Shown here piece after piece: positions 26,333-34,726 of a stretch of DNA of 64,000 nt. Under the pieces are notes generated by a model. That model was not told the origin of the DNA. It was given only the letters and a program-made list of their open reading frames with translations, and did no database searches. The stretch is from Catenuloplanes indicus. GTDB taxonomy: Bacteria > Actinomycetota > Actinomycetes > Mycobacteriales > Micromonosporaceae. A program made the translations under genes and the position numbers. Numbering within the stretch: position 1 is the stretch's first letter; each line of letters begins with the position of its first letter. The DNA is taken from positions 5,332,001 to 5,396,000 of the forward strand of contig NZ_JAUSUZ010000001.1 in assembly GCF_030813715.1 (NCBI RefSeq). The letters are read 5' to 3'.

Positions 26333-27423
26333 GCGGCCACATCCGTGAACTCGCGGCGGCGGTAGATGATGATGCGGGCCGCCATGTTGACCACCAGGGT
26401 GATGGCGAAGAGGACCAGACCGGACGCGATGAGCGCACCGCGGCCGATCTCGTTGGCCTCGCCGAAGCCGTTGGCGATGTTCGACGCGATCGTGACGCCG
26501 CCGTTGGTGATGATGTCCGCCGTGATGACGAACGACGAGCCGAGCGTCATGGCCAGCGCGATGGTCTCGCCGAGCGCGCGGCCGAGGCCGAGCATCACGG
26601 CGGCGATCACACCGGGGCGGCCGTAGGGCAGCACCGCGGTGCGGATCATCTCCCACTTGGTGGCGCCGAGCGCGAGCGCGGCCTCCTCGTTCTGCTTCGG
26701 CGTCTGCATGAACACCTCGCGGGAGAGCGAGGTGACGATCGGCAGGATCATGATCGCCAGAACCAGCGAGCCCAGCAGGATCGAGTTGCCGTACGGCCCC
26801 TCACCGCCGAACAGCGGGATCCAGCCGAAGTACGTGTGCAGCCAGACCGAGAAGTCGCGGACCGGCTCGATGAAGACCGACCGGCCCCAGAGGCCGAAGA
26901 CCACGGACGGCACGGCCGCGAGCAGGTCGATGACGAAGCCGAGACCGGTGGCGATCCGCCGGTGCGCGTAGTGCGACAGGAAGAGCGCGATGCCCAGCGC
27001 GATCGGCACGGCGATGATCAGCGCGATGACCGCGGAGACCACGGTGCCGAAGACGATGGCGGCGATGCCGAACCGCGGCGGCGTGCCGGTGGCCGCCCAG
27101 TTGTTGTAGGTGAAGAAGTTCTCCTCGTTGGCCTGCAGCGCCGGGATCGCCTCGGTGATCAGGAAGACCGCGATGGCGACGATGATGACCAGCACGGTCG
27201 TGCCGGCCGCGAGCGTCAGGCCGCGGAAGGCCGGCTCGGTGCCGAAGGCCTTGGCGCGCGGCAGCGCGGTGCCGCCGCCGTTCCCCCCGAGCGGGGTGCG
27301 CCGGCCGTTACTGGAGTTGTTGTCAGAAAGGCCATCGGCAGACGCCGCGAGGCCGGCGGCCCTGGTGTTTCCACCTGGGCCGCCGGCACTGGCGTCGACC
27401 GAGCGGGGAGGGGTGTCACCCAT
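26329..27423 (-). CDS. pstC: Phosphate ABC transporter permease
   Basis: A 364-residue MetI-type permease. A polar Gly/Asn/Ser-rich N-terminus of about 60 residues precedes TM1 (about 70-95). PstC features include FVIDLLAAVPSVVFGLWGRSVFIEPV and the EAA loop EEAALALGATKWEMIRTAVLPYGRPGVIAAVMLGLGRALGETIALAMTLG. It lies 45 nt downstream of pstS and overlaps pstA by four bases. Confidence 0.96.
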   Translation of the reverse strand: MGDTPPRSVDASAGGPGGNTRAAGLAASADGLSDNNSSNGRRTPLGGNGGGTALPRAKAFGTEPAFRGLTLAAGTTVLVIIVAIAVFLITEAIPALQANEENFFTYNNWAATGTPPRFGIAAIVFGTVVSAVIALIIAVPIALGIALFLSHYAHRRIATGLGFVIDLLAAVPSVVFGLWGRSVFIEPVRDFSVWLHTYFGWIPLFGGEGPYGNSILLGSLVLAIMILPIVTSLSREVFMQTPKQNEEAALALGATKWEMIRTAVLPYGRPGVIAAVMLGLGRALGETIALAMTLGSSFVITADIITNGGVTIASNIANGFGEANEIGRGALIASGLVLFAITLVVNMAARIIIYRRREFTDVAA

Positions 27424-27468
27424 CAGCGCGCTCCGTCTTAGGCGTTCGTATCGGGGGGTTGTCTACCG

Positions 27469-28581
27469 TCAGGCGATCGCCGCGACGGCGGTCTCGACCT
27501 TGGCGCGCACCGTCTCGGGCAGCGGGGCGTAGCCCAGCTCGAGCAGCGCGGCCTGACCCTCGGTGCTGGCCGCGTAGCCGAGGAAGCCCTTGATCAGCGC
27601 GAGCTTGTCGGCGGAGTTGCCGGCGGAGCAGGCGATCTCGTAGGTCACCAGGACGATCGGGTAGGCACCCGCGGTCTTGGTGGCGTAGTCGATGGACATC
27701 TTGAGGTCGTTACCGGTACCGGTGACCTCGGCGCCCTCGATGGTCTTGCCGGCCGCGTCGGCGGTCAGCTCGGTGAACTCACCGGCACCGTTCTGGATGG
27801 CGGCGGTGTTGAGGTCGGAGTTCTCCGCGAAGGACATCTCGACGTAGCCGATCGAACCGGCCGAGCCGGCGACGGCGGAGGCAATGCCGTCCGAGCCCTT
27901 CTGGCCGGTTCCACCCTTGATGTCGGCCGGCCAGGACTTGGCGGCCTCGTAGGTCCAGTCGGCCTCGGCGACCTTCGCCAGGTACTTGGTGAAGTTCTCC
28001 GTGGTGCCGGACTCGTCCGAGCGGTGGACCGGGTTGATGGTGACGTCCGGCAGGGTGACGCCGGCGTTGTCGGCCGCGATCTCCGGCGCGTTCCACTTGG
28101 TGACCTTGCCGGCGAAGATCTTCGCGAGCGTGGCCGGGGTCAGGTTGAGCTTCTCGACGCCGTCGACGTTGAAGACGACCGCGATCGGGCCGATGACCGC
28201 CGGGAGGTGGATGGCCGGGTTGCCCGCGCAACGCTGGTCGGCCTTCGGCTGCTGGTCTTCCTTGAGCGCCGAGTCCGAGCCGGCGAAGTCGGCGGTGCCG
28301 GCGATGAAGGCGTTGATGCCCGCGCCGGAGCCGGAACCCTCGTAGTTGATGGTCGAGCCGGCGCACGCGGTCTGGTAGGCCTTGATCCACTCAGCGACCG
28401 CGTTCTTCTGCGCGGACGAGCCCTGAGCGTTCAGCGTGCCGGTCGCGCAGTTGGCGGCGGCGGGGGCGGACGCGCCGGGCGCGGCCGCGTCGGTCTCCGT
28501 GTTGTCCGATCCGCAGGCGCTCAGGGCGAGCGTCGTGGTCAGGGCGAGGCACGCGAGAGCGCCGTGCCGGTGGAGCTTCAC
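27469..28581 (-). CDS. pstS: Phosphate-binding lipoprotein
   Basis: About 370 residues. The N-terminal signal ends in a lipobox LSAC with Cys23, followed by an Ala/Pro-rich linker, so it is a membrane-anchored lipoprotein. Phosphate-binding loops include LNAQGSSAQKNAVAEW, NYEGSGSGAGINAFIAGTADFAGSDSAL and VHRSDESGTTENFTKYL. GTG 28581 is chosen because it opens a proper signal peptide; AAGGGA lies upstream. A PHO-box-like repeat about 110 bp upstream fits PhoP control under phosphate starvation. Confidence 0.95.
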   Translation of the reverse strand: MKLHRHGALACLALTTTLALSACGSDNTETDAAAPGASAPAAANCATGTLNAQGSSAQKNAVAEWIKAYQTACAGSTINYEGSGSGAGINAFIAGTADFAGSDSALKEDQQPKADQRCAGNPAIHLPAVIGPIAVVFNVDGVEKLNLTPATLAKIFAGKVTKWNAPEIAADNAGVTLPDVTINPVHRSDESGTTENFTKYLAKVAEADWTYEAAKSWPADIKGGTGQKGSDGIASAVAGSAGSIGYVEMSFAENSDLNTAAIQNGAGEFTELTADAAGKTIEGAEVTGTGNDLKMSIDYATKTAGAYPIVLVTYEIACSAGNSADKLALIKGFLGYAASTEGQAALLELGYAPLPETVRAKVETAVAAIA

Positions 28582-28689
28582 CGTGGGAATTCCCTTCAAG
28601 TGGACGGTTCGCCGGGTTGGGCGTCCCGGCCGCCGGAGTCGCACCGGCTGAATTGCAAGCTAGGAGCGTCAGGTAGCCGTAACGCCCGG

Positions 28690-28711
28690 TGTAAATGAAC
28701 AGGGACTTAAC
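28690..28711 (-). promoter_or_regulatory. PHO box upstream of pstS
   Basis: On the minus strand two adjacent 11-nt direct repeats, GTTAAGTCCCT and GTTCATTTACA, match the GTTCA-type PhoP-binding units of actinomycetes and point toward pstS. The remaining 28582-28940 stretch contains the pstS leader and the glnR terminator and no gene. Confidence 0.65.
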
Positions 28712-28875
28712 AGGTCCCAGCCTCGACGTGTCCTGCGTCTGAGGGGCAGTTGTCCGTTTCGTGAACCGAGTGACTCCTGACCGAAATATCGCTTATATCG
28801 TCCCAGTCGAGATCGTGACGAGTCGTTGCCGTGACGTCTCTGTTATCAAAGTTGCAGGTCACGGGCGCACGGAAA

Positions 28876-28920
28876 ACGGCCCGGCGGGCGCGATGTAGAT
28901 CACCGCGCCCGCCGGGCCGT
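28876..28920 (-). terminator. Terminator downstream of glnR
   Basis: A 16-bp GC-rich stem (28876-28891 with 28905-28920) starts about 20 nt after the glnR stop. Confidence 0.85.
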
Positions 28921-28940
28921 AGAAGACTTCGAGGGATTCG

Positions 28941-29657
28941 TTACCCGACCGGAATGGGGGCCAGCTCCGATTCCGGCAGCGGCCGGCTCGGCGGCACCAC
29001 GAACTTGTAACCGACCTGGCGCACCGTGCCGATCATCGACTCGTACTCCGAGCCGAGCTTGGCGCGCAGCCGCCGCACGTGCACGTCGACCGTGCGCGTG
29101 CCGCCGAAGTAGTCGTAGCCCCAGACCTCGCGCAGCAGCTGGTCGCGGGTGAACACCCGGCCGGGGTGCTGGGCGAGGAACTTCAGCAGCTCGAACTCCT
29201 TGTACGTCAGGTCGAGCGGGCGGCCCTTGAGCTTCGCCGCGTACGTGTCCGGGTCGATCGAGAGCTCGCCGGCCCGGATCAGCCCACCGGCACCGGCGGT
29301 CGCGTTGGTGAGCCGGCCGACCGCGAGCCGCAGCCGCGCCTCGACCTCGGCCGGGCCGGCGCTGGCCAGGATGACGTCGTCGACGCCCCAGTCCGCGTTC
29401 AGCGCGATCAGGCCGGCCTCGGTCACCACCGCGACGAGCGGCACGCCCAGCCCGGTGGCGTGCAGCATGCGGCAGGTGGCACGGGCCTCGGCGAGCTCCG
29501 AGCGGGCGTCCACGAGGACGGCGTCCGGGCTCGGACCGGAGACGAGGGTGCGTACGTCGCGGGGAGCGGTCCGCACCGAGTGGGGGAGAAGATCGAGGGC
29601 GGGAAGCACGACGGACGGTTCACCCGCGCGTGCCGTCACCAGCAGCAGAATTTCCAC
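28941..29657 (-). CDS. glnR: Nitrogen regulator GlnR (OmpR-type orphan regulator)
   Basis: A 238-residue protein closely following Gln[26 protein letters not shown] (Asp50 equivalent), [38 protein letters not shown], then a winged helix with [28 protein letters not shown] and [26 protein letters not shown]. GlnR activates ammonium assimilation and transport genes and links to phosphate control through PhoP in other actinomycetes. No cognate kinase is adjacent, as usual. Its closeness to pstS is suggestive but transcription runs independently behind a strong terminator. Confidence 0.9.
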   Translation of the reverse strand: MEILLLVTARAGEPSVVLPALDLLPHSVRTAPRDVRTLVSGPSPDAVLVDARSELAEARATCRMLHATGLGVPLVAVVTEAGLIALNADWGVDDVILASAGPAEVEARLRLAVGRLTNATAGAGGLIRAGELSIDPDTYAAKLKGRPLDLTYKEFELLKFLAQHPGRVFTRDQLLREVWGYDYFGGTRTVDVHVRRLRAKLGSEYESMIGTVRQVGYKFVVPPSRPLPESELAPIPVG

Positions 29658-29866
29658 ACAGACCTCCGTCCTGGCGGCGGGAGGCCGCGCAGGTGACCGG
29701 TAGCGGCGCCAGGCTCAGGCCGGGCTACCCCGAACTGGCTGATCCCCAAACCAGCGTTGGTCCCGGCATCGCTGACGGGCGTCAAGGCATTACCTTAGCC
29801 GATCGTTAAACAAAAGCGCTCCTGCGAGTTCAAGGAGTGAGCAAGGGGACGCGGTATTGACATCGG

Positions 29867-30895
29867 ATGAACACATGCGCGATCAGCGTGGTGAGCGTCG
29901 CTGTTGCCGCGTCTGGCACCATCGCATTCGTGTTCCCCTCCGCAGCTGATGACGACCGCCCCGCGGGCCCGTCCAAGGACGCCGGTTTCTTCCCGAAGGC
30001 GCCGAGCCTGGTCGGCGACGCGCGCCGCGCCGCCGAGGCGGAGGAGGACGAGGAGCCGATCGAGCCGGTCGAAGTGCGCCGGCTGCTCTCACTGGCGATC
30101 GCCGGGTTCGCGGCGCTCCTGGCGATCGGCCTGATCTTCGGCGCGCAGACGTCCGGTCCGGGCAACGCGCGCCTGCCGTACGCGACCGTGGTCTTCGGCG
30201 TGCAGCTGTTGTTCATCCTGGCCTGGACGATGGCGACCCGGCCGCCCGCGCTCCCGCTGGTCGCGACCGTGGCGGTGGGCACCGCGCTGGCCGCGGACGC
30301 CGCCGCCGTACTGCCCACGGTGGCCGGTGCCGGTCCGCTCGCCTGGGTGGCGGTCGGCGGTCTCGCGGCCGGCGTGATCGGCCAGCTGTTCCGCGCGCAG
30401 GACCGCGCCCGGGTGCGCGAGTCGTTCTTCTCCACGCTGCTGATCGTGCTCGGCGTGGTGGTGCTGGCCATGCTGATCGTGCTGACCCGTAAGCCGGCCG
30501 GCACCCAGGCGATCGTGGTCTGCCTGACCGCGGCCGGTGTCGCGCTGGTGGTGGCCCGCGCGCTCGACTCGGTCTTCGCCTGGCCCCGATTCGAGCCGCA
30601 CGTGCCGCGCGGCGGTCTGGGCGTGGTGCTCGGCACCATGATCGGCACCGCGGTGGCCGCGGTGATCGGCCGCTACCAGGTCGGCTTCGACCCCGGCAGC
30701 GCCGCGCTGGTCGGCCTGGTCGCGGCCGGTGCGGCCAGCCTGGTGGACCTCGCCACCGACTACTCCGAGGCCGGCCGGCAGCTGGCCGGTGACGCGCCGA
30801 CCATGTTCCTGGCCCGGCACATGCAGGGGCCGCTGGGCGGTTTCGCACTAGCGGCGCCGATGGCCTACCTGATGTCTGTCATGTTCCTCACCTGA
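29867..30895 (+). CDS. Conserved actinobacterial multi-pass membrane protein, unknown function
   Basis: Up to 342 residues. After an acidic, Pro-rich cytosolic segment (about 28-70) there are eight or nine hydrophobic segments to the C-terminus, with PRGGLGVVLGTMIGTAVAAVIGRYQVGFDPGSAALVGLVAAGAASLVDLATDY near the end. I do not recognise a family. The ATG at 29867 would give a hydrophobic, signal-like N-terminus; the in-frame GTG 29930 (starting FPSAADDDRPAGP) is a serious alternative. Confidence 0.75.
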   Translation: MNTCAISVVSVAVAASGTIAFVFPSAADDDRPAGPSKDAGFFPKAPSLVGDARRAAEAEEDEEPIEPVEVRRLLSLAIAGFAALLAIGLIFGAQTSGPGNARLPYATVVFGVQLLFILAWTMATRPPALPLVATVAVGTALAADAAAVLPTVAGAGPLAWVAVGGLAAGVIGQLFRAQDRARVRESFFSTLLIVLGVVVLAMLIVLTRKPAGTQAIVVCLTAAGVALVVARALDSVFAWPRFEPHVPRGGLGVVLGTMIGTAVAAVIGRYQVGFDPGSAALVGLVAAGAASLVDLATDYSEAGRQLAGDAPTMFLARHMQGPLGGFALAAPMAYLMSVMFLT

Positions 30896-30957
30896 GCCCG
30901 TTGGGTATCCGGTTCCGTAACAAGACTCAAGTCTGACGAGCGCGCTGGGAGGCGACG

Positions 30958-31767
30958 GTGACGGTGTACGAGCAGCCGACCGAGCAGGTTGAGGTCGAGC
31001 GGCCGCGGCGCCGCCGGCGGGGACGGGCGTTGCTCATCACGCTCATCGTGTTGCTGATCGTGCTGGGTGTGCTGGTGGTGGTCGCGGACCGGGTGGCGCA
31101 CGGCTACGCGGAGAACCGGATCGGCACCGAGATCGACGGTCAGCTCGCCGCGCAGGGCCTCAGCGCCGAACCGGCCGAGGTGTCCGTGGGCGGCGTCCCG
31201 TTCCTGACCCAGGTGCTGGCCGGCCGGTACGACGAGATATCCGTGCTGCTGCGCGAGGTGCAGGGCCAGGTGCCCGGCGCGGCGGACGTGGTCCGCATCC
31301 CGACGCTCGACATCGACGCGACCGGGGTCTCCGCGCCGCTGGACACGCTGCGCACCGGCCAGGGTGAGATCGTCGCGTCGAACGTCAACGGCGTCGGCAC
31401 GATCGACTACACCAGCCTGGCCGGCATGATCGGCCAGGACGGCGTCACGCTCTCCCAGCAGGACGGCAAGCTGGGCGCGACGCTGCCGGTCGAGGTGCTC
31501 GGCCAGCGCGTCGAGCTGAAGGGCACGGCGAACATCGCGGTACAGGACAACACGGTGCAGGTCCGGTTCGACACGCTCACTGCCGAGGGGCTGCCGGACA
31601 ACGCGCTGGTCCAGAACCTGATCAGCGGGTACGCGGAGCAGCTCTCGCTCAACGTGGCGCTCCCGGCGCTGCCGTTCGGCCTGCAGGTCACCGAGATCAA
31701 GCCGGCCGTCGAGGGATTGCAGGTCACCGCGACCGCGAAGGACGTTCCGCTGAACCAGGGCGCCTAG
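30958..31767 (+). CDS. DUF2993 (LmeA-like) phospholipid-binding domain protein
   Basis: A 269-residue protein: a basic cytosolic tail PRRRRRGR, one membrane anchor (about residues 22-42), then an extracytoplasmic DUF2993 domain with RIGTEIDGQLAAQGLSAEPAEVSVGGVPFLTQVLAGRYDEISV and alternating beta-strand repeats. LmeA of mycobacteria, in this family, binds phosphoinositides during lipomannan elongation. GTG start with GGGAGG 6 nt upstream. Confidence 0.87.
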   Translation: MTVYEQPTEQVEVERPRRRRRGRALLITLIVLLIVLGVLVVVADRVAHGYAENRIGTEIDGQLAAQGLSAEPAEVSVGGVPFLTQVLAGRYDEISVLLREVQGQVPGAADVVRIPTLDIDATGVSAPLDTLRTGQGEIVASNVNGVGTIDYTSLAGMIGQDGVTLSQQDGKLGATLPVEVLGQRVELKGTANIAVQDNTVQVRFDTLTAEGLPDNALVQNLISGYAEQLSLNVALPALPFGLQVTEIKPAVEGLQVTATAKDVPLNQGA

Positions 31768-31956
31768 GGCTCGTTCGGCGGATCCCGACGGCCTGCGGCG
31801 AGGTCCACCAAACACGCCCTGATGATCCGGGTAGATCAAGATCAAGATTCGTGATCTACCTGCTTCCGGCATGGTTGCGCCCGTTCGCTCCCGCGGGCCA
31901 ACCTCGCCGGCCGGAAAGACTTCGCCGGAACTCCGCTTTCCGGCCGGCTTCGGAGC

Positions 31957-32032
31957 CGGTTTCCCGGTGGTGCGGCGGTTTCCCCGTGGTGCGTCGGTTT
32001 CCCGGTGGTGCGGCGGTTTCCCAGTGGTACGG
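31957..32032 (+). repeat. 19-bp tandem repeat, four copies
   Basis: Four units CGGTTTCCCGGTGGTGCGG with one to three changes per copy and a truncated fifth (CGGTAACCC). Confidence 0.85.
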
Positions 32033-32169
32033 CGGTAACCCACGCGGCAGCCGTCGTGCCGTGGGATCCGCGGCGCGGATCTCACGGTCTCCGGCAGCGC
32101 GCACCCCGCGGACGCCGGCGGGCGGCTCACTGATCCGTGGCGCGGGCTGCGGAGGTTTTCCCGGCCACA

Positions 32170-32232
32170 GCGGGACTGGAAGCCCGCGGGAGCATGCGGG
32201 CTGCATCACGCCGGAAGCGGGAAAATCCGCTT
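32170..32232 (-). repeat. Dispersed intergenic element, copy A4 (inverted)
   Basis: On the minus strand: GGATTTTCCCGCTTCCGGCG, a variable spacer, then GCATGCTCCCGCGGGC, as in the 11335 copy, but without the outer CGCGCGG part. Confidence 0.7.
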
Positions 32233-32310
32233 CTGGATCTTCGAACTGTGTTCCGGGTGGCGTGACTTCCCGCATGGTGGTCGCCCCTGTGCGTGACCTT
32301 GGCGCGCTGG

Positions 32311-32316
32311 TAGGGT
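32311..32316 (+). promoter_or_regulatory. -10 box of the sulfurtransferase operon
   Basis: TAGGGT, 7 nt before the ATG of the Cys leader peptide, placing the transcript start at or next to that ATG. Confidence 0.6.
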
Positions 32317-32323
32317 CCTTCGC

Positions 32324-32401
32324 ATGGGCACGATGCTCACTAAAAGGCGCGCGGTCGACCTGTGCCGCGTGGCCGCCTGCCTCTGTCCCCGCGTCTCCTG
32401 A
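32324..32401 (+). CDS. Cys-rich leader peptide upstream of the sulfurtransferase operon
   Basis: A 25-codon frame with three Cys codons clustered as DLCRVAACLCPR, ending in TGA. Polycysteine leaderless uORFs ahead of cysteine and thiosulfate-sulfurtransferase genes are known in mycobacteria. There, ribosome progress over the Cys codons senses cysteine supply and attenuates the operon. Position, promoter spacing and downstream gene all fit. The 204 bases between this stop and the sulfurtransferase start (32606) contain no other gene and would be the attenuation region. Confidence 0.85.
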   Translation: MGTMLTKRRAVDLCRVAACLCPRVS

Positions 32402-32605
32402 CGGCGGGGCTGCCTTCACGCCTGCGCGTCGGCTCGATCGAGTCGCGCGACCGCGTGGCACTCGATCTCTCTGAGCCCGGCACCGGCGCCGTCGCACAAA
32501 CACGAGAACCCTCCATCTACAGGGTCCCGCGCGTGGTGCGACAAACTCTCACCGATAAATCCGCGCGCTGACTCGACCCACCAAATCCTCACAAGGAGTG
32601 ATTCG

Positions 32606-33454
32606 ATGAGTCGCGACACCGCACTCGTTTCGGCTGACTGGGCCGAGAAGAACATCGACGCGCCCGGCGTCGTCTTCGTCGAGGTCGACGAGGACACCAC
32701 CGCCTACGACGGCGGCCACATCGCCGGCGCGATCAAGCTGAACTGGAAGACCGATCTGCAGGACGAGGTCCGCCGCGACTTCGTCAACAAGGAGCAGTTC
32801 GAGGCGCTGCTGTCCGCGCGCGGCATCTCGAACGACGACACGGTCGTGCTCTACGGCGGCAACAACAACTGGTTCGCGGCGTACGCGTACTGGTACTTCA
32901 AGCTCTACGGCCACCGCGACGTCAAGCTGATCGACGGCGGCCGCAAGAAGTGGGAGCTCGACGCCCGGCCGCTGGTGAAGGGCGAGGTCACCCGCCCGGC
33001 CACCACCTACGTGGCCCAGGAGCAGGACCTGTCGCTGCGCGCGTTCCGCGACGAGGTCGTGGCCGCGATCGGCACCAAGAACCTGGTCGACGTGCGCTCC
33101 CCCGACGAGTACGCGGGCCGGCTGCTCGCCCCCGCCCACCTGCCGCAGGAGTCGGCGCAGCGCGGCGGGCACATCCCGACCGCGGTCAGCGTGCCGTGGA
33201 GCAAGGCGGCGAACGAGGACGGCACGTTCAAGTCCGACGAGGAGCTGGCGAAGATCTACGGCGACGCCGGGCTCGACGACGGCAAGGACACCATCGCGTA
33301 CTGCCGGATCGGCGAGCGCTCCTCGCACACCTGGTTCGTGCTCAAGGAGCTGCTCGGCCACCAGAACGTGAAGAACTACGACGGTTCCTGGACCGAGTAC
33401 GGCTCGCTCGTCGGCGTGCCCGTGGTCCTCGGCGACGAGCCCGGAAAGGCGTGA
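32606..33454 (+). CDS. Thiosulfate sulfurtransferase (rhodanese), SseA/CysA2-like
   Basis: A 282-residue tandem-rhodanese enzyme. The N-terminal inactive domain covers about residues 5-125 and the C-terminal domain carries the active loop YCRIGERSSHT with catalytic Cys233. It transfers sulfane sulfur from thiosulfate to cyanide or a protein thiol. AAGGAG lies 8 nt before the ATG. First gene of a two-gene operon with DUF1416, behind the Cys leader peptide. Confidence 0.94.
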   Translation: MSRDTALVSADWAEKNIDAPGVVFVEVDEDTTAYDGGHIAGAIKLNWKTDLQDEVRRDFVNKEQFEALLSARGISNDDTVVLYGGNNNWFAAYAYWYFKLYGHRDVKLIDGGRKKWELDARPLVKGEVTRPATTYVAQEQDLSLRAFRDEVVAAIGTKNLVDVRSPDEYAGRLLAPAHLPQESAQRGGHIPTAVSVPWSKAANEDGTFKSDEELAKIYGDAGLDDGKDTIAYCRIGERSSHTWFVLKELLGHQNVKNYDGSWTEYGSLVGVPVVLGDEPGKA

Positions 33455-33459
33455 TCACC

Positions 33460-33783
33460 ATGACCGCTGTCACCGACGCGACCTGCGCCGCGCCCGACCA
33501 GTCCGCCCCGCTGCCGGCCGGCATCGACCTGGCCAAGGAAACCGTGATCACCGGCGTGGTGACCTCCGCCGAGGGCGAGGCCGTGCAGGGTGCGTACGTG
33601 CGCCTGCTCGACTCGACCGGCGAGTTCACCGCGGAGGTCGTCACGTCCGCCGCGGGCCAGTTCCGGTTCTTCGCCGCCCCGGGCTCGTGGACGCTGCGCG
33701 CCCTGTCCCGCCACGGCAACGGCGACCGGACGGTCTCCGCCGACCGCGGCCTCAACGAGTTCGCGGTGACCGTCGGCGACTGA
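33460..33783 (+). CDS. DUF1416 protein
   Basis: A 107-residue beta-sandwich protein of the carboxypeptidase-regulatory-like class: TVITGVVTSAEGEAVQGAYVRLLDSTGEFTAEVVTSAAGQFRFFAAPGSWTLRALS. DUF1416 regularly follows this type of sulfurtransferase in actinobacteria, so a joint role in sulfur handling is likely, though the function is unknown. ATG 33460 is preferred to GTG 33451, which overlaps the upstream stop but has its AAGG too close. Confidence 0.9.
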   Translation: MTAVTDATCAAPDQSAPLPAGIDLAKETVITGVVTSAEGEAVQGAYVRLLDSTGEFTAEVVTSAAGQFRFFAAPGSWTLRALSRHGNGDRTVSADRGLNEFAVTVGD

Positions 33784-33803
33784 CGTCACCGCACCGATCG
33801 CAG

Positions 33804-33836
33804 AGCCGGTCCGCCCTCACCCGGGGCGGACCGGCT
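33804..33836 (+). terminator. Intrinsic terminator of the sulfurtransferase operon
   Basis: AGCCGGTCCGCC pairs with GGCGGACCGGCT, followed by TT and a T-rich tail. Confidence 0.85.
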
Positions 33837-33861
33837 TTCCTCGTTTTGACACCATGGCACG

Positions 33862-34722
33862 GTGACCGAGGCCCAGGTTTCCCCGTGGTGGCGGCGCCGG
33901 GGCGTGGCGCCGGCCGCGGTCACCGCGTGGGTGCTGGTGATCGCCGGCCTGGCGTACTACTCGTACCGGACCGACGCGCCGACCGTGCGCGACCACCGGC
34001 CGCTGGACCGGGCGGTGCCGGTGGCCGAGCGCGCGTACGGCACCGTGCTGGCGAAGCTGGCCGAAGGGCCGGGCGACGGCGGCGTACGACCGGTGATCGT
34101 GCTGCAGCCGCCGCGGATCGCGCCCGGCTGCCGCGTGACGACCGCGCGGGACGGCGCGGAACTGACCCGCGCGGCCACCGTCCACATCGCACCGGAGGAC
34201 GCGGCGCCGCTGATCGAGCGGGTTGCCGCCGCGGGCGCGCTGCCGGCCGGCTACCGGATCTGGCTGGGCCGGGACGCCGCCGGGGTCACGAACTCGTTCC
34301 GGGTGGACGCCGGTGACTTCATCGGGCTGCGTGGCATCGTCGAGGAGCCGGGCGTGCTGCGGGTGGCGCTGGAGAGCGGCTGCCGGCCGGTCGACGGCCC
34401 GCTGCCGGCCGTCGCTGAACCGGCCGCGGACCCGATGTCGGCGGGCCGGGCCGAGGGCGTGCTCGCGGCGCTGGGCGCGACCGGCTCGCGGCAGAGCGCG
34501 GCGTCCGTGCCCTGCCCGGGCGGCGGGACGCTCACCACCGCGCTGGTGGCCGGTTTCCCGGAACGCGCGCCGGTGCTGAGCGACGTGCTGACACCGCGCG
34601 CCGGGCTGGTGCTGACCAGCGGCGACAGGCGGTTCGCGTATTCCGACGGCGCGCGGGAGGGCGTCGCGGTGGAGGTGGCCGACGGCGGCGAGATCGCGGT
34701 CGCCGCGACCACCTCCTGCTGA
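33862..34722 (+). CDS. Membrane-anchored extracytoplasmic protein, unknown
   Basis: A 286-residue protein. A short cytosolic end SPWWRRRGVAP precedes one TM (about residues 18-35); the rest is predicted outside. Four Cys are visible in the outer part (in APGCRVT, ESGCRPV, SVPCPGG and the terminal TSC), which may form disulfides. I do not recognise a domain. It sits between the sulfurtransferase operon and the convergent nitrobindin gene. Confidence 0.7.
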   Translation: MTEAQVSPWWRRRGVAPAAVTAWVLVIAGLAYYSYRTDAPTVRDHRPLDRAVPVAERAYGTVLAKLAEGPGDGGVRPVIVLQPPRIAPGCRVTTARDGAELTRAATVHIAPEDAAPLIERVAAAGALPAGYRIWLGRDAAGVTNSFRVDAGDFIGLRGIVEEPGVLRVALESGCRPVDGPLPAVAEPAADPMSAGRAEGVLAALGATGSRQSAASVPCPGGGTLTTALVAGFPERAPVLSDVLTPRAGLVLTSGDRRFAYSDGAREGVAVEVADGGEIAVAATTSC

Positions 34723-34726
34723 GCCC

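Larger units (their letters stand above)
31768..32323. other. Gene-free gap with hairpin, tandem repeat and dispersed element
   Basis: No gene supported in about 555 bases. It holds a 9-bp stem GGTAGATCA/TGATCTACC (31830-31860) that may end the DUF2993 transcript. A degenerate copy of the dispersed element follows (31859-31905), then four 19-bp tandem repeats (31957-32032) and a better, inverted copy of the element (32170-32232). The Cys leader peptide promoter follows. Confidence 0.7.

Noticed and set aside
29658-29866. GlnR autoregulatory boxes upstream of glnR
   Set aside because: TTAC and GTTAAAC half-sites occur but spacing and order do not match the GlnR box well enough.
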